A DNA stretch of 64,000 nucleotides, taken from contig NC_034412.1 of the NCBI RefSeq assembly GCF_002078875.1, positions 26,878,005-26,942,004 of the forward strand. Direction: 5' to 3'. The position numbers and the translations under genes are program-made. Shown in pieces: positions 1 through 13,300 of the stretch. Positions within the stretch are counted from its first letter, which is position 1; each line of letters starts with the position of its first letter. The DNA is from Numida meleagris. Lineage: Eukaryota; Chordata; Aves; Galliformes; Numididae. The notes beneath the pieces are model-generated. The model was not told where the DNA came from, did not search any database, and was given only the letters and a program-made list of their open reading frames with translations.

Positions 1-3000
1 AAACACATTTCTGTTTTACGTATACTGTAGCCTCATGTCATAGGCTTGGGATCTCTTGCTGAATGATTGTAACTCATCCAGACAATGTAGTAATGCAGTA
101 TCTTTTTGAATTAAATTTAATTTTAGTTATGCATGCTAGTTCTATGCTTTTGAGAAACCTAGAATTTGTTTAAAGATGTCTTTTTAAAATACTCTAACCA
201 CAGATTCTTGATATGAATTCTCCCTTTAAGTTACTAAGGAATTTTCATGTATCAGAAATAAATAGAATAATCTGAACTTATGCAAAAATGGAGAGGAAAG
301 ACTTGCTTCTTGGATATAAATGCAGTGAAGCCACACATTGAACTGAGACATAGAAATGTACCACAAGTGCTCAAAATTTACTCATACAACTTTCCAAACT
401 AAGCATGGTATATGCTATGCTTACTAACTTTTGTCTTAGTAATCCTTTATCTGTGTATGTAGGCAGGTACATAGCACTGCATGAAATAAATAGACTTTTG
501 CTAGAGATGACATGATTATAGTTGTTGCACATTAAAAAGGAACAAGGTGCATTTGCAATAAAATTACTGGTAGGCCATTTAAAAAATGATTACAGAATGT
601 TTTTCTCAGAAAATATGCACACACAGCACAGAACTGATTGCAATAATATTTTTGGAATGTGGATTTCCAGGTCTGGAAAAGTCAATGAGATTTGATTTTC
701 CAGAACAGATGAACGGGATGTGAAGTTAAAAAATGCACAGGACTTTGGCTTGTGCTCTTCTCTGTTGCGGTTACTTTTGTTGTACAAAATTATACTGTGG
801 CATTTTGGTATGTAGTGCACTTTCATATATAAGAGCACTTCCTAGTCCTAACCTCCTCTAGTCTCTGTGGGCTCCTTCCAGCCGTCTTGGCATCCATGGA
901 GTACATGTGGTTCTTTACCTCAGCCAGTAACAGTGTTGAAGTGGCAGCAATTATGATGGGTGTAGCAATCCTGAAAGAAAAAGACACTACTCCCATTCTG
1001 CTCATGTTAAGCCAGAGATTTTTAAATAGTCATAAGTACCATGTGAGGGAGATGCTGTACTTGCAAGAAAAATGGAGTTCTGCTTGGTTTTAAAGCTGTG
1101 TCAATAGTAATGGAATCCATAATATCTGTAAAGAGCTGTTTATGATGCTATCGTCAGCTGCACTTTGCAGAATACCATTACAGAGTGATATTCACTACAA
1201 GAAAATATACCTAAAAAGCAAAGTCAGCTACAAAACAAAATAAATGTTAGGGCTTTCTTTAGATGAGTTCAGTTTTGAGATGCTATTGTATCTGTTTTCA
1301 CTAGAATTAGTTGTGGCTGGAGAGCATTCACAGTATATGGCTTTGCCTCGGGATATCATCTAACAAAGTGCAGCGGGTCTGGAACTAATACCAGCATGAG
1401 GATATTGGTCCGGAGCTTAAGCAGATAATAACATTTACTGATCTGTTGCTTAGGTGCTCTTTCATTCTGTGCGGTGAAGTCATTTTTGGCCACTAGGTGG
1501 GACTAAACAACTTCATGCAATGGTATTATCAACAATGTTTGAGAGTTTGTTTCACTTTGCAATTAAAGTTTTTTCCATGAGACTTCATTGAGAGTTGTGT
1601 ACCCTTCCCTGGCAAAGTGTGAAAACAGCAAAAACTCTTATAATCTCCTTAATGCTAATAAGAACAAAAAAAACCCCAAACATTACAGCCTATCCCAACA
1701 AAAGAGCCAGCATGCACATAAGCCAGTTTTAGTTGTAAAAAAATGAGATTATCCTCTGTGGAAACTAATGCTGCAATCATGCTGCTTGATGATACCCTAC
1801 TGCTACATATCTCATCTTCATCATCATTTTCTTTAGAGTACAATTATATTAGTTGTTAACAGCCGAGTCTGACGTTCTAAAGTACGCATTGTACACGTTT
1901 CTTTTTAATTTTGAACTCAAAGTTTTGTGATATTTTATTCAGATTAAGATGGTGTAAGAAGTAAAAGAAATGAAAGCCACTTATCCCTTTTCCAACTAAT
2001 TCATTACATTCTTCTTACATTTCTTATGATTAGTTTCAGAGTGATCTAGAGTCTGATGTAGCAGTAAAGCACTTTCCACTTTGATGAACTCAGCAGGCTT
2101 TATTTCATTGTGAAACAATATTTTTCAGATGGAAAACTGATCTCATTTGACTGTTGTGATTTTAATGCTTATTTTTCCTTTATTTTTTTTTTTTCATTTT
2201 TCTTGTTCTCAGTCTCAGAGTAGTAATTGCACATGGTTCTTTTTGTCTGAGGTCTAAACATATTAAATTTAATCAGCATAGGAGAACACATTTTAATCCT
2301 AAGGCTATTTTAATTGGAAATATGCAGAAAAGATCCTAACCCTGATAGGGCTGTTTCTGAATTTATTCTTGTGTCTTGATGGAAATGTGAACGCCAAGCC
2401 CTTTGACTATCTGTTTAAAAACTAAATAAAAGGTAACAAATTAGAACTTTATTTATTTATTTATTGAATATTTAATAAGAACACATGGAGCACACTTACA
2501 GCTCTAGGGTCAAGTCTAATAAGATAGATAATGATTTTACTTATCCAGTCATTCTATGGAATACACTATATAAACTGCTGTTATATCTACACTGCATATT
2601 TAATAAGGCTTTCATCTTTCAAGCTCAGGCACTGAAAACCACCTAACTTTTGATTTATTTTGCCCCACTGAGAATGTATACTCTAAAACACGAAGCCAGA
2701 GGATCAAAATACTATTATTCTACTTCATCCAGGCAGCACAGAATAGAGACAATACCATTAACACAGTGAAATATCACAGCTGTTCCATCTGGCTTGCATA
2801 TACTTTGAAGAAGTGGATTTAAAAACTAAATTCCAGAGGTGCCTCACATAAATGTGATTTTAGTTGATTCATGTTAGTCCATTACAGTCACTTGGATACT
2901 CTAAGCATGACAGGGAGATGGATTCCTATGTTCCGGTGGATGCCACATATGTATAGGGTCCAGAGAAGAGGGCCTCATAAATGCCTTGTAATTATTAATA

Positions 3001-5270
3001 CAGATAACTGAGAACAGAGAAGAATAATCAGTTTACCTATTACCATTTCCTGAAAGAGGTTGTCAAGTAACCCAATCAATGTGGTTCCTCATTCTTACTG
3101 CTGATCTATACGCTGCGTACATTCCTGTGTGCAGTAAATAACTAGAGATACATAAACACATTCTGTTAGTGTAATGATAATTGAAAAGTGGTTAAGAAAT
3201 GTTCATATGAATTTGAAACGAATAGTCTCAACATTGACTGATGCTCAGGGTTCATTGTGGGTGAGGAAACCTGACTGACATGGTTCTTTCCAAAAATCTG
3301 CAAATATTCCTGGCTCAGTGCTATATGAAACTCATGGTCTATGAAGAAAAAGGTGGTTTGCATATATTATACAAAGAGAGAATAGCTAAGTACGTTTTTC
3401 TAAATACATGTGTATGTTCTCATAAGTGTATGTTAAAGACTACATTTCCAGACATTTTCCTGGGTGAATTTATAAATGTTCTTAGTGTCAAAGGTAACAT
3501 GAGAAACTGACAGAACTGTTTCTGCAGTAGCATAGTTCAGCGATCAGCTTGCTTTGAAAATGAAAATTGGATTCCACTCTGAATTTTCTGCTTCACAATC
3601 AGCTTCAAGTATTCAGTTTCTAGCTATATCCTACAGAATGGAATATGCCATAGAGGAGAAAGAGTATACAGCAGCTGCAATCTGCCAGCAGGTATTTTCC
3701 CAACCTGAGATACCTGGCATTGCAACATGTACTTATTTATATCTCAGTTTCTTTTCACTAACAGGAGGAGCAAGAAGATGTATGTATACGCAAAGGGAGG
3801 AGTGCAGGGCATTATTGTTTCATGTCTGAATGGAGACTGGACCAGATGCTGTATGATCTCTAAGATCCAGGAAGCCAGACTAGTTTTGAGAATATTCTTT
3901 ACTCCTCTCCTCAGCTTCACGAAGCAGATACGTGAAAAAAATCTAACTTTCCCCCCCCTCCTTTTAAGCTACTTATCCTTTTTACAGAAATTTTGCTGTT
4001 ATTTTCTTCCAGCAAATAGCTTAGACTTTTACACTTTCCTACACCAGGGGAGATTATTACTGCTGCTCCTGTTGTTTAGCTAGAGTAGGAGCGAAGAACT
4101 GCTGCTGTTCTAACTGCAGTAGAGACCCTTTTCATTCCTTATTCCTGATGCTCACAAGTGCCTGGTCATTTTAATCATCCCGGCTGCTAGGGAGAACACT
4201 TAATCTTGAGGCAGACGTGCTTTTGCATTAAAATTCCTGATTTTCAGAAAATACATGATTACTGTTACTTTTTTAGAAATCGCACATGTTTATGTCTGAA
4301 ACTCAAGCGTTATCTGTTTGCATTTATGTATACACACTTGAAATTACATGGGATTTTGAGCAAATCCTGGCCTTCTGTGGAGATCTGTTCTGAGTAACAC
4401 AAAAGCTGGGTTTGGGGGAAAAACTCCAAACTCTAGTGTGATGAAGGCTATTTTTACAGGGTGAAGAGCACTTGAGATACAGTGGTGATATCCACTGAGG
4501 GGGTTGAACAGGCTGCTTGGCTCGTAGGAGGTATGAATAAGTGCTGCTTCCAAACACCATTGCTGAAGTCTGATGGGATCAGCATCTCCTCCAGGGAAGG
4601 ACAATTTCTATTCCATTGTATCTTAGCCAGAACAAACTGATGAAGAAAAGTGCTTCATATAATAGTAACTTAGATTATGTTAACTAGGTCAACAAGGTTC
4701 GCTCTCCTGTGAGGTGTTCTGTACTTTCAAACCTACCCTGATTGTAAGGGTTTAATTAGCGTTTAGAAATGTGGATACTGGCCTTGGAGAAAGGAAGGAA
4801 GAATTTCAAGTCTTGCTTGTATTATAAGCATATTAACTGAGGCTTTCATTTTTATCGCATCAGAACCTGTAACTCTATAAACTCGATGTAATGGTATGGA
4901 TTTTACAGCGAAATACTTACCTGGTTTGAGTTACAGGCTAAGTGAATCAATGTGCCCTGTTCCCTGGGGTGTGGTAATCATTATAAATTTGGTACTAGAT
5001 TACTCACACAGAGCCCAAAACACCAACATGTTTCTTCAAAAGAGTAAAATAGTTCATCTTCCCATTAGCCTGTTTGAAAGTCTGCAGTGAAAGGAAAAAA
5101 TATGGTTTCTGATGATCCACACTGGCCAGGAATATCTTTTGGATGTAGAAGACCTGAAGTGTTTTTTAGTATGATCATTTTAAATAGTACTGGGGCTAAA
5201 AACATAAGACAGCTAATGGTGATCTCACCAGAGAAAAAGAAAACAGAACACTCGAGGAAATGTTTGAAGA
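1..5270. other. Unique AT-rich noncoding stretch
   Basis: I see no supported gene here. The longest open frames are about 90-118 codons, overlap one another and resemble no family I recognise. The stretch holds a short ATTT-type repeat near 2448-2465 and several A or T runs. It is probably intergenic or intronic DNA. Confidence 0.6.
2448..2465. repeat. (TTTA)n short tandem repeat
   Basis: About four to five tandem TTTA units inside AT-rich DNA. It is a simple sequence with no further feature attached. Confidence 0.7.
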
Positions 5271-5772
5271 TATGTAGGTCTCTCTGAAAGTAATACCTCC
5301 TATTTATTTCCATGGAAACAACAACAGATACAGAGAGCACAAGAGCACTATTTGGTAGAGCAAATTCTCAGCTACAAAGCATTATTTTTCAACATAGTAA
5401 TCGCCATTAGGAATGCATTTTTATCAACCATGAACAAAAGCCTGCATGCCACACACAGTCCACCACCTCAGTGTGCTCACATCCACTGTTTGGTCTCCAT
5501 CAACGTTCAGCAAGTGTCGATGAATGTCAGTGGATGCCAGTTTTTTTGCAGGGAGGAGTTCAATGACACGTCTTTTCTCCATATGCCCTTCCATGTCAGA
5601 TGCCAATTTGTCAGACTCCCCCTCTGCTGCTACCTGTCTCACGGCAGTGAAATGTAATGGAATATTGTTGGGAAGGTTCAACCTCCACTGCTGTATCACC
5701 AACATCCGCTTCTGATGTTGTGGGCAAACATAATAAAATAGGAGGCATTACTTTCAGAGCGAGGAAGCTCTA
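5271..5772 (-). mobile_element. Internally deleted Galluhop-type mariner transposon, both ends present
   Basis: A shortened DNA transposon of about 0.5 kb. The left end reads CTCTGAAAGTAATACCTCC and the right end carries its inverted complement, GGAGGCATTACTTTCAGAG, so terminal inverted repeats are visible. TA dinucleotides at 5271-5272 and 5771-5772 fit the TA target of mariner elements. On the minus strand the right half encodes the start of a mariner transposase (helix-turn-helix region, residues like MEKRRVIELLPAKK and VDGDQTVDVSTLR). The left half encodes the extreme C-terminus (AENLLYQIVLLCSLY type). The central catalytic DDD region is missing, so the copy cannot encode a working transposase. 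Intact family members are about 1.2 kb. Family assignment rests on my recollection of the galliform mariner and has not been checked by search. Confidence 0.82.
5424..5705 (-). pseudogene. Mariner transposase remnant (N-terminal DNA-binding region joined to C-terminal tail)
   Basis: A 93-codon open frame on the minus strand inside the deleted mariner. Its middle, MEGHMEKRRVIELL through DVSTLRWW, matches the N-terminal helix-turn-helix region of mariner transposases. The last residues (CGMQAFVHG) match a region near the normal C-terminus, so the ORF crosses the deletion junction near 5450-5465. The catalytic aspartates lie in the deleted part. An in-frame fusion could encode a short DNA-binding peptide, but nothing shows it is expressed. 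Confidence 0.7.
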
Positions 5773-7272
5773 AATTATGTGTAGCACAGATCTGAAAAAG
5801 TTATATTGTGCTATATATGTATTTAAATCTTTTTGCATAGATAAAAAAAGTAACAGCACAAATAGCTCTGGAAATAATGCATACTGCTTTCAGACAGAAT
5901 GCATTCTTTGTGCCTCTAGGAAAAAAAAAACCCACTGTGTTTTTCACATATATACTTAAGAATAAAGCACATGTAGAGGGAGTTTCCTCTGCTACCAGAA
6001 AGAAGAGAAGGCTGATACTGTAGTATTTTTTTTAGCAGATGCCTTCAGAAAGAACAAAACAAAAAAGCTCAGAGCATAAAAGTTTCCACTTACATGGTCA
6101 TTCTGTGTGCACTTTAGGAGACACTGTTCTCTTAAGTTACCACTGGGCATGCTAAGGGTTACCAATAAGGTGCCGAAGTCTGCTCATGTGATGTTTGTAA
6201 ATAGTGAAAGAATGATAGAAAGGCATGGCTCAAGACTTAGAAGCTATGAAAGAGCTAGACCTGCTGAATTAAAGCAAACAAGAAATTATTAAGTTGAAAT
6301 GAAGAAAATGTACATGAGAGAGAAACCTTGCACAGCAATACAAGCAGGCAGTGCTTATTAAAGCGGAGACCACCATGAGATAATTACAGCTGCCTGTAAG
6401 GTACAGTCCTTGTCTCATAAGATAGTCAGACCTGGAAATGTGTGGGTTAGGCATCATTGGTGCTGAAGAGTTAGACAAAAAAGGCTTTAGTCTCTGAGTA
6501 CCAAAAATATTTTGATTTTGTTATTTACTGAAGGTCGGTGTTAGCTGGAACTGACTACAAGCCACTTACTGCTGTTGCTGAAAGGAGTCCAGTAAACAAC
6601 CTCTAGTGAATAAAAACATCACTTTCAGCTGCAAATGAATGCTTTTCAGAAAATAAGAGCTGAGGAAGAATATGGTGGTAGGAGATGCATATTCCCAGAT
6701 TGCTTGATTAAAGCAAATGAATTATACGTGCTTGAACTTGCTTATGTACTTGCTATGACACAAAGCAAGCAAACAGATCTGATCTGTAAAAACAAAATCA
6801 GGGTTATTCCTGGTACTGCCACCTCCGTATGCTAAGTTGTAACACAAACTGTTATCCCCAGACAATCAAGTTTTGAAATGAAGAGGATTTTGTTTAAAGA
6901 TTCCTGAACAGATACAGAAAAATATGATAACAGAGAGATATAAATGTGATGCGTAAGTGGAAAAATCTAAAAAAATGATATTGCATACACCTAAGGAGAT
7001 TGACACTAAAATAAATTCATAAAGATTTGTTTTATACATCAAGGATAGGGGATTGTTTAAGTAGTTTAATAGCTCACAATGGAATTCAGTTTTAGGGGAT
7101 ATGAGATGAATCACTTCTTACCTAGTCTGTTAAAAACAGCATATCTTTTAATTTTTTCCTTGGCACTATCGAATACTAGAACAGCAGAAATTGAGTGTAT
7201 ATTGTTATCTGCTGCCAAATTTATCAGTTTAAAACTACAAAGGAGTTACAATCCTAAGCATGAATTCAAGTT
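5773..7272. other. Unique noncoding stretch
   Basis: AT-rich DNA between the first mariner and the first CR1 fragment. Open frames are all under 85 codons and unrecognised. No RNA gene or repeat is evident by eye. Confidence 0.55.
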
Positions 7273-7950
7273 GTGTGGGGAGTGGGTAGAGAGGAGCCCT
7301 GTGGAAAGGACCTAGTGGTTCTGGCGGATGAAAAGCTTGATGCAAGCCAACATCGTGTGATTGCAGCCTGGAAGACCAACATTATCCTGGGCTGCTTCAA
7401 AAGATGAGTGGCCAGTAGGGCAATGGAGGTAACTGTCCCTCTGTACTCTGCCCTCATGAGGCCTCATCTGCAATACTGCATCCAGGTCTGGTGCCCACAG
7501 CACAAGAAAGAGAGCTGTTGAAGTGTTTCCGAGGTGCACAACAAAGATGCTCAGAGGGCTGGAGCACCTCTCCTATGACAAAAAGCTGAGGGAACTGGGC
7601 TTGTTCATCTTGGAGAAGAGAAGGCTCCAGGGAGACCTCATTGTGGCCTTCCAGTTCTTAAAAGGAGCTTATAAACAGGAAGGAAACCAACTTTTTACAC
7701 AGGCAAATACTGATAGAACACAGGGGAAGAATTTTAAACCAAAAGAGGGTAAGTTTAGGTTAGACGTGAAGAAGAAATCCTTCACTATGACACTGGTGAG
7801 GCACTGGAACAGTTTTCCCAGAGAAGTTGTGGATGCACCACCCCTGGAGGTTTTCCAGGCCATGCTAGATGGAGCCCTGGGCAGCCTGATCTAGTGGAAG
7901 GTGTCCCTGCCCATGGCAGGGGCCTTGGAATTAAATGGTCTTTAATGTTA
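7273..7950 (+). mobile_element. CR1 LINE, 5'-truncated 3' end
   Basis: A fragment of the avian CR1 non-LTR retrotransposon. It opens in the reverse-transcriptase C-terminal region (GTGTGGGGAGTGGGTAGAG) and runs through the end of ORF2 into the short 3' UTR. The 3' end is eroded; the sequence near 7930-7945 (TTAAATGGTCTTTAATG) corresponds to the conserved CR1 tail. 5' truncation is the usual state of CR1 copies. Its 3' end faces the 3' end of the CR1 fragment at 8203-8580. Confidence 0.9.
7523..7894 (+). pseudogene. CR1 ORF2 C-terminal fragment
   Basis: A 123-codon open frame ending at the natural ORF2 stop. Diagnostic stretches are LGLFILEKRRLQGDLIVAFQ, DRTQGKNFKPKEGKFRLDVK and RHWNSFPREVVDAPPLEVFQ. 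These belong to the C-terminal tail of the CR1 reverse-transcriptase protein, which normally binds the element's own RNA. The endonuclease and the catalytic reverse-transcriptase core are absent. Upstream bases continue the homology in shifted frames. The copy is a fossil. Confidence 0.88.
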
Positions 7951-8202
7951 AAAACTGGTATCAGAACACTGCAGTTAAATAAAGATGCAGATAAAGCATA
8001 CATAACTTTGTATAATCTGTTGTCTGTAACAACATTTATATGGAGATGAAGTTGCTACTATGCCATGAAAATGCTGCTGAACCATTCTCATCTGGTGGGG
8101 CCTCTCAATCCAGAAATGTACGTACTATTGAGCTCTCTGTTTCTTAGCAGAATGTCTTAGAACAAGGCTAACTCTTGTCCATTCTCTGTGGGGCTGCGTT
8201 CC

Positions 8203-8580
8203 CTCCATAGCATCATTGAATCACCATGGTTGGAAAAGACCTACAAGATCATCCCATCCTACTGTCCACCTATCACCAATAGTTCTCACTAAACAATGCC
8301 CCTCAACACAATGTCTAAACGTTCCTTGAACACCTCCAGGGATGGTGACTCAACCACCTCCCTGGTCAGCCCATTCCAGCACCTGACCTCTCTTTCAGAA
8401 AAGTAGTATTTCCTAACGTCCAGCCTGAATCTCCCTTGGCACAACTTGAGGCCATTCCCTCTTGTCCTGTCACTAGTTACAAGAGAGAAGAGGCCAACCC
8501 TCAGCTTACTACAACCTCCCTTCAAGTAGTTGCAGGGTATGATAAGGTCTCCCCTGAGCCTCCTCTTCTCCAGACTGGAC
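8203..8580 (-). mobile_element. CR1 LINE, 3' fragment, minus strand
   Basis: A CR1 copy in reverse orientation. Its 3' end lies at the low coordinate, where the complement of GGTTGGAAAAGACCTACAAG is the conserved CR1 3' stem region. It extends up to the [10 protein letters not shown] part of ORF2. It is 5'-truncated, and its 3' end lies about 250 bp from the plus-strand CR1 at 7273-7950. Confidence 0.9.
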
Positions 8581-8582
8581 AA
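8289..8582 (-). pseudogene. CR1 ORF2 C-terminal fragment
   Basis: A 97-codon frame carrying [40 protein letters not shown] and [20 protein letters not shown]. These are the standard C-terminal segments of CR1 ORF2. No catalytic part remains. The plus-strand open frame over the same bases is its shadow. Confidence 0.88.
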
Positions 8583-10019
8583 ACAGGCATAAACAGGTCT
8601 TTTTTTCTAAATCAGATGGTTTTCTGAGGGATGTTGAGTCTTTGGAATTCCACAAGCTTTTTGGGATGGCCCTCATGGTCACTAGTTCTAAAAAAATGAC
8701 CCAGAACATTCTAGAAAGAGTAGAAAGGTAGGGAGAGTTGACCATGGGATAAAGCCAGTCTCATGGTAAGCCAAATGCATGAAGTATGACAGCCTTATTG
8801 AGATCTGTCTTCATTTCTTCATTCCCTCAGAACCATCATTCATATTTTAACTCCTGGAGTCCTAAGAAGAACCAGAATGTGACTCACCAGAGAAGTGGGA
8901 AGGTTCTCAGCACGTCCTCAGTAAACTTTCTCTAAAGACTGTTTCATTATAAACTCTATTCAGATATCTACTTTTACCTCAGGCAGTGTTAATTTTCAGA
9001 TTTGCTTCCTGCTCTTTCTGAAATGTCAGGCTCAGGCTAGTAAACTGTTAGATGAGCTCTTGCAGATATCTCTACGGAAGAACAGGATAACATCTGGCAG
9101 GCAATGGTTACTTACTTATTTTAGGACTACCAGCCTGCAGTGACTGTCCCTGAGGAAGACTTGTGAAATGCTGTATTGTCAGATGATGTGAGCCTGCCTC
9201 TGACTGTCACTCCCTGATGACAGTAGATAGCCAAACCAACCTTCCCAGGGGAAGCCATGCTTCTACTCTCATGAGAATGTTCAGAAAGCACCTGCAGATC
9301 AAACACCTGTCTCTAAGGATTCCTTCACAGCAAGACAATTTTGCACTGCAGCCAAAACCTTCCTTAAAAATGGATTTTGCATAGGGTGATATGCATAAAT
9401 CAAACTGGGATGGGGGAGTGACAGCAAAAACACATGGAGGTAATGGGGCAGACTGCAGGCTCTTGTGTTGTGCATTGTGATGCACAGATAGACTGTCCTG
9501 GGACAATCCAAATCACCTTGCTCTGTCTTTCACCAAAGCTACACAGCTCTGGCCTTTGGGAGCATAAGGCATGTAATGGGTGTATACAAGGATCAACTAA
9601 GCCAAACTCTTCTTATCAGCATCTCAGGTTCAGTGGCATGTGGCTCAGCAGAGTAGTAGCCATGGCATTGTGGTTGCTGAAGACCACACGTATGCTCAGC
9701 AGTATGCTTCTATCCCTCAGACAAATTTTGTTTTGGTTGAGAGGTAAGATCTTGCTGCACTGACTTCATCTTATATATTGTGATCCTGCAGAGCATTTCA
9801 GGAAGTATATTTTTTCAATGCAGAGAATATCCTTTCTTGTAGAGCTACCAGCAGGGAGGCCATGTAAATGACTATCAGGAAATTTTTGTGGGGACATGCT
9901 CTACACTAAGCTATTCTGGCAGTAGGGCATAGTTTGTGATACTGGTATCAGAAGCTATACTGGTCTGTCTAGTGGAGTTGGTTTTGCAAATGTTTCATAG
10001 TGCACAGAATCAACCAAAG
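8581..10019. other. Unique noncoding stretch
   Basis: No gene or recognised repeat. The open frames at 9207-9763 are 70-109 codons long, lie on both strands and resemble nothing I know. Confidence 0.5.
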
Positions 10020-10352
10020 TGCTAGACAGAGTCTGTGGCAACCAGGCACGGACTCAGATGTGAATGATCCAAATAATTTATTACAGGTTCTCACATCCCT
10101 TATATACATTCACAAGTTTTCTTTTTTAACTTTCCCATCCGCCTTTACATGTCAACAAAGCATTCCACAAACATTCCTTAACCATGCATGCAGGCACTTA
10201 TCCAGTCAGAGCCATGAGTCATTCCCCTTGCTTTTCTCTTCTTCTGGAGATGTCCTTGGTTCTCAGCCTTGCTTTCTCATGCCATTTATCTTGCTCCGCA
10301 GCTTCTTCTCTGAAAAGTCTTTCTTGCATCCCCACAGGAGTCCTCTATAACA
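10020..10352 (-). mobile_element. Probable solo ERV LTR, minus strand
   Basis: On the minus strand this roughly 330-bp block has LTR architecture. It can be bounded by TG at the start (TGTTATAGAGGACTCC) and CA at the end (CTGTCTAGCA). A TATA-type box (TATATAAGGG) is followed about 25 bases later by AATAAATTATTTGG, a polyadenylation signal, and then a short R/U5-like tail. I did not find a convincing target-site duplication, so the limits are approximate. It shares no obvious sequence with the other LTR families in the window. Confidence 0.5.
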
Positions 10353-13300
10353 TACTCTAAGGACCAAGCACCAGCTAGCATTTGTGCTCAGATGTAGCAG
10401 GAGGCCCTCAATAAGCTCACTGTAGATGAGAGAAATGGTACCAAGGCTGCTGCAGGGCTTAAACTAACAAATCAACAAGCTATGGGACTGGTAGTATTAC
10501 AAAAAGAACTGATGAGCTGAGAGATCACAGAAGCCCAAAAATAGAATAAAAAAATGGACAAAACTAGTAAAGACCTGAAAGTTTGAAGTGAGTTATAAAA
10601 AAAATAAAATTAGGAAAAATTACACTTACTATATAAAATGACTGGATTTTTTTTTTTTTTTCCAGGAAGGCAGCTGCATTTTATGTTGACTTGATTTACC
10701 TTAAGTGCAGCTCGTGACTTGTTGTTCATGGTTTTTTTGGAACAGATCAGAAAAAGTAAAATAGAGCACAATTCTAAAATAAAAGGCCATGCAGATTTGA
10801 AGTGATTCATTTGAAGATGCTAACACAAAAAATTTCCAACCCCTTTGATGTTTTTTATTTCAAAATTTTTGGGGTAGAGTAGACCAAAAATTAATTGAAT
10901 TGGGTAACAATTTGAGAATTATTTCAGCTCCTTCAAATCTGCATAGTTTGATGAAATAAATAAACCAAATGTTGATACTTAGCTGTACATCTGATCCTAA
11001 AATATATCTATTTTGGAAATAATTAATATCTTGCCTCACCTTTGAAAATTTTATGTTAAAAACTCCAGTACAGTTAAGAATTAACAGGAGAGCCAGACAG
11101 TCCCATATCATGGACTGTGCGCTCCGGGAATATATCTGGCAGGGAAATAATGATGAGGAAAAGCAAAAGAGATTATTTACTATACTTCGGTCATCTTACT
11201 TGCTGAAGACAAGTTATATTTATTCTGCTCTGACCTAAAGCAATTTGTTTGGTAATCAACACTGAAGAAAGACCATAAGGCAACCATGAGCACAGGATCC
11301 TTGTGGGAGCACAGATGCTGTTCCCAGCAGGCTTTAACTGTGTGAGAATTGCATTCATCTTTTATATTCAAGAGCAATCTTCTCTAGCTTTGCCACTCAC
11401 ACATTTACTCTCATAGTGTCTAACATACAAATTTTAAAAATGTAGTCACAAATTCTCTGCATCAGCAAAGTTGCCTTTTGCAGGAGCTTTTACATTTTCT
11501 ATTCATTACTGAAACTGTAATAAATATGTTTTAAATAGACCTGTTCTCACTAAGAAAAAAATGCAATCTTCTTTAAAGTGTTTTATGTATTTTTGTAATC
11601 AAAGTTCAGGTCTTAAATTTAATTTAAAAAATACAAAACCCTGTGTTTCATAATGAAGGTAAATGGCACACAAGAAGTGCTTTTTTAGTGCTCACAGTTC
11701 ATTTCTGAAGTCAGGATCTTTCCTTTTATGGTTTGATTGCAGCCTGCTGAGACTCCTGGGATAGAATTCTAACGTAAGTAGGTTTGTCCTTAATGTATTC
11801 AAACCTCATGAATTTTGCTTATATGATATTCAAGAATGAATGTTAACTATAGCTAGTTATAAGTATAGGTTTTGATTTTTGTAATCACTGTGGAATCACC
11901 GTGGAATAAGGAAGATGGGATTCCTTTATGATTCTGACTGTGCTGTTCAACAGGGACACCATGCAAATCACTTGATTTAATAGAGACCAATTCTGAGCTA
12001 AGTAAAAACAGGAGAAAAACTCTCCCCAGGTGCCTTTTCGTGTATAGTTTAAAGAAAGGTAGTTTACTCACTGGGATACTGCTCTTACTCTTCAGACTTT
12101 TTGTTACAAATATTGTCTGCTCCTTGCCTCTTTCTGTAACTTTACACAGCATTTGAGGAAAGGTACTTGTTCACAGAACGTGGTATAGCTTCATAGTGTC
12201 AAGCAAGGAACTATGTCAGGATCAATCCAGAGAACTGAGCCAGCCAGGGGGCTGTTTTCCATATAGAGATTCTCTTCTGATAAATACTTTTATATTCACG
12301 TCGTTTGTTACATATCTGGAGAAACAATATGTAACTGTGCTTTTTGCTGAGACCTGTTGTGTGATTTACGTAAGGAGTGGCTCTCTGTGAAGTGTGCATA
12401 GGAAGAGCTTCCCTATAGTCTAAGCTGGGAATGTCCTGATATCTGATTCATCCTCTCTGTTTTGACATGCTTTTTGTGTTTAATTTTTTGTTGGTTTGTT
12501 TCCTTTGCATAGTTGCTAAGTTGCAGTCAGCCTTTTGGTCACACTTTTCCTCCTTATTTTCACCAGCTTGACCCTGTTCTATAGATTTTAGTTCTAGATG
12601 CCTTAACAACAGCTGAGTTCAAAGGTTGTTCTTCTGCATTCCTGCAGCTCTCTAGAAACGTGCTCTAGTCTGTGAATCAACCTGCAGCTTCACTTCCCTT
12701 CCTCATATGTTATGTAGGGTGAGGCACTGTCTGACTTGCCTCTGATTCAGACGCTTGCCTGTTCTTAGGACAAGAAGAATAATTGATCAAGAAGGATAAT
12801 TTCTGAGCTATATATATTTGAGTTTATACAATCCACAGATAGGTTGAGATTGACAGCACTTGCTTTCCCTGCAGCATTTTAGTACCTCAGTCCAAATTTT
12901 TGCTCAATAGAAGTTTTTCTTTGTCCCCCAATCTAAATAGCATAAACCATTTGCTAACACAGCTGTTGAAAGCAGGCAGAACTGCTAGAGTTGGGATTGC
13001 TGACAAGGAGACAAATCAGGATAGAAAAGCCACTACAGAATACAATATGGCATAGTATTTTACTTTGTCATATTGATGAAGTAATGATAGTACAAATGCT
13101 ATATGGAATATAACAGTAAAAATTGAAAATAGAAAAGGAATACAAAAGAAAGGAGAATTCTGAGAGGAAGTTAGAAAGAGTAGAGGAGAGTTCATGTCTC
13201 ACATAAGACCAAGTGAAGAAGCTTATGTGAAAAGGGCAGAAAGAAGCTCCGGGAAATCAGGAGGAGATTAGCACATGGCATTTGTTGGTCAAGAATATTA

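Noticed and set aside
3554..4083. Two overlapping plus-strand frames of 91 and 118 codons
   Set aside because: They overlap in different phases, have no domain, and are the length expected by chance in this much sequence.
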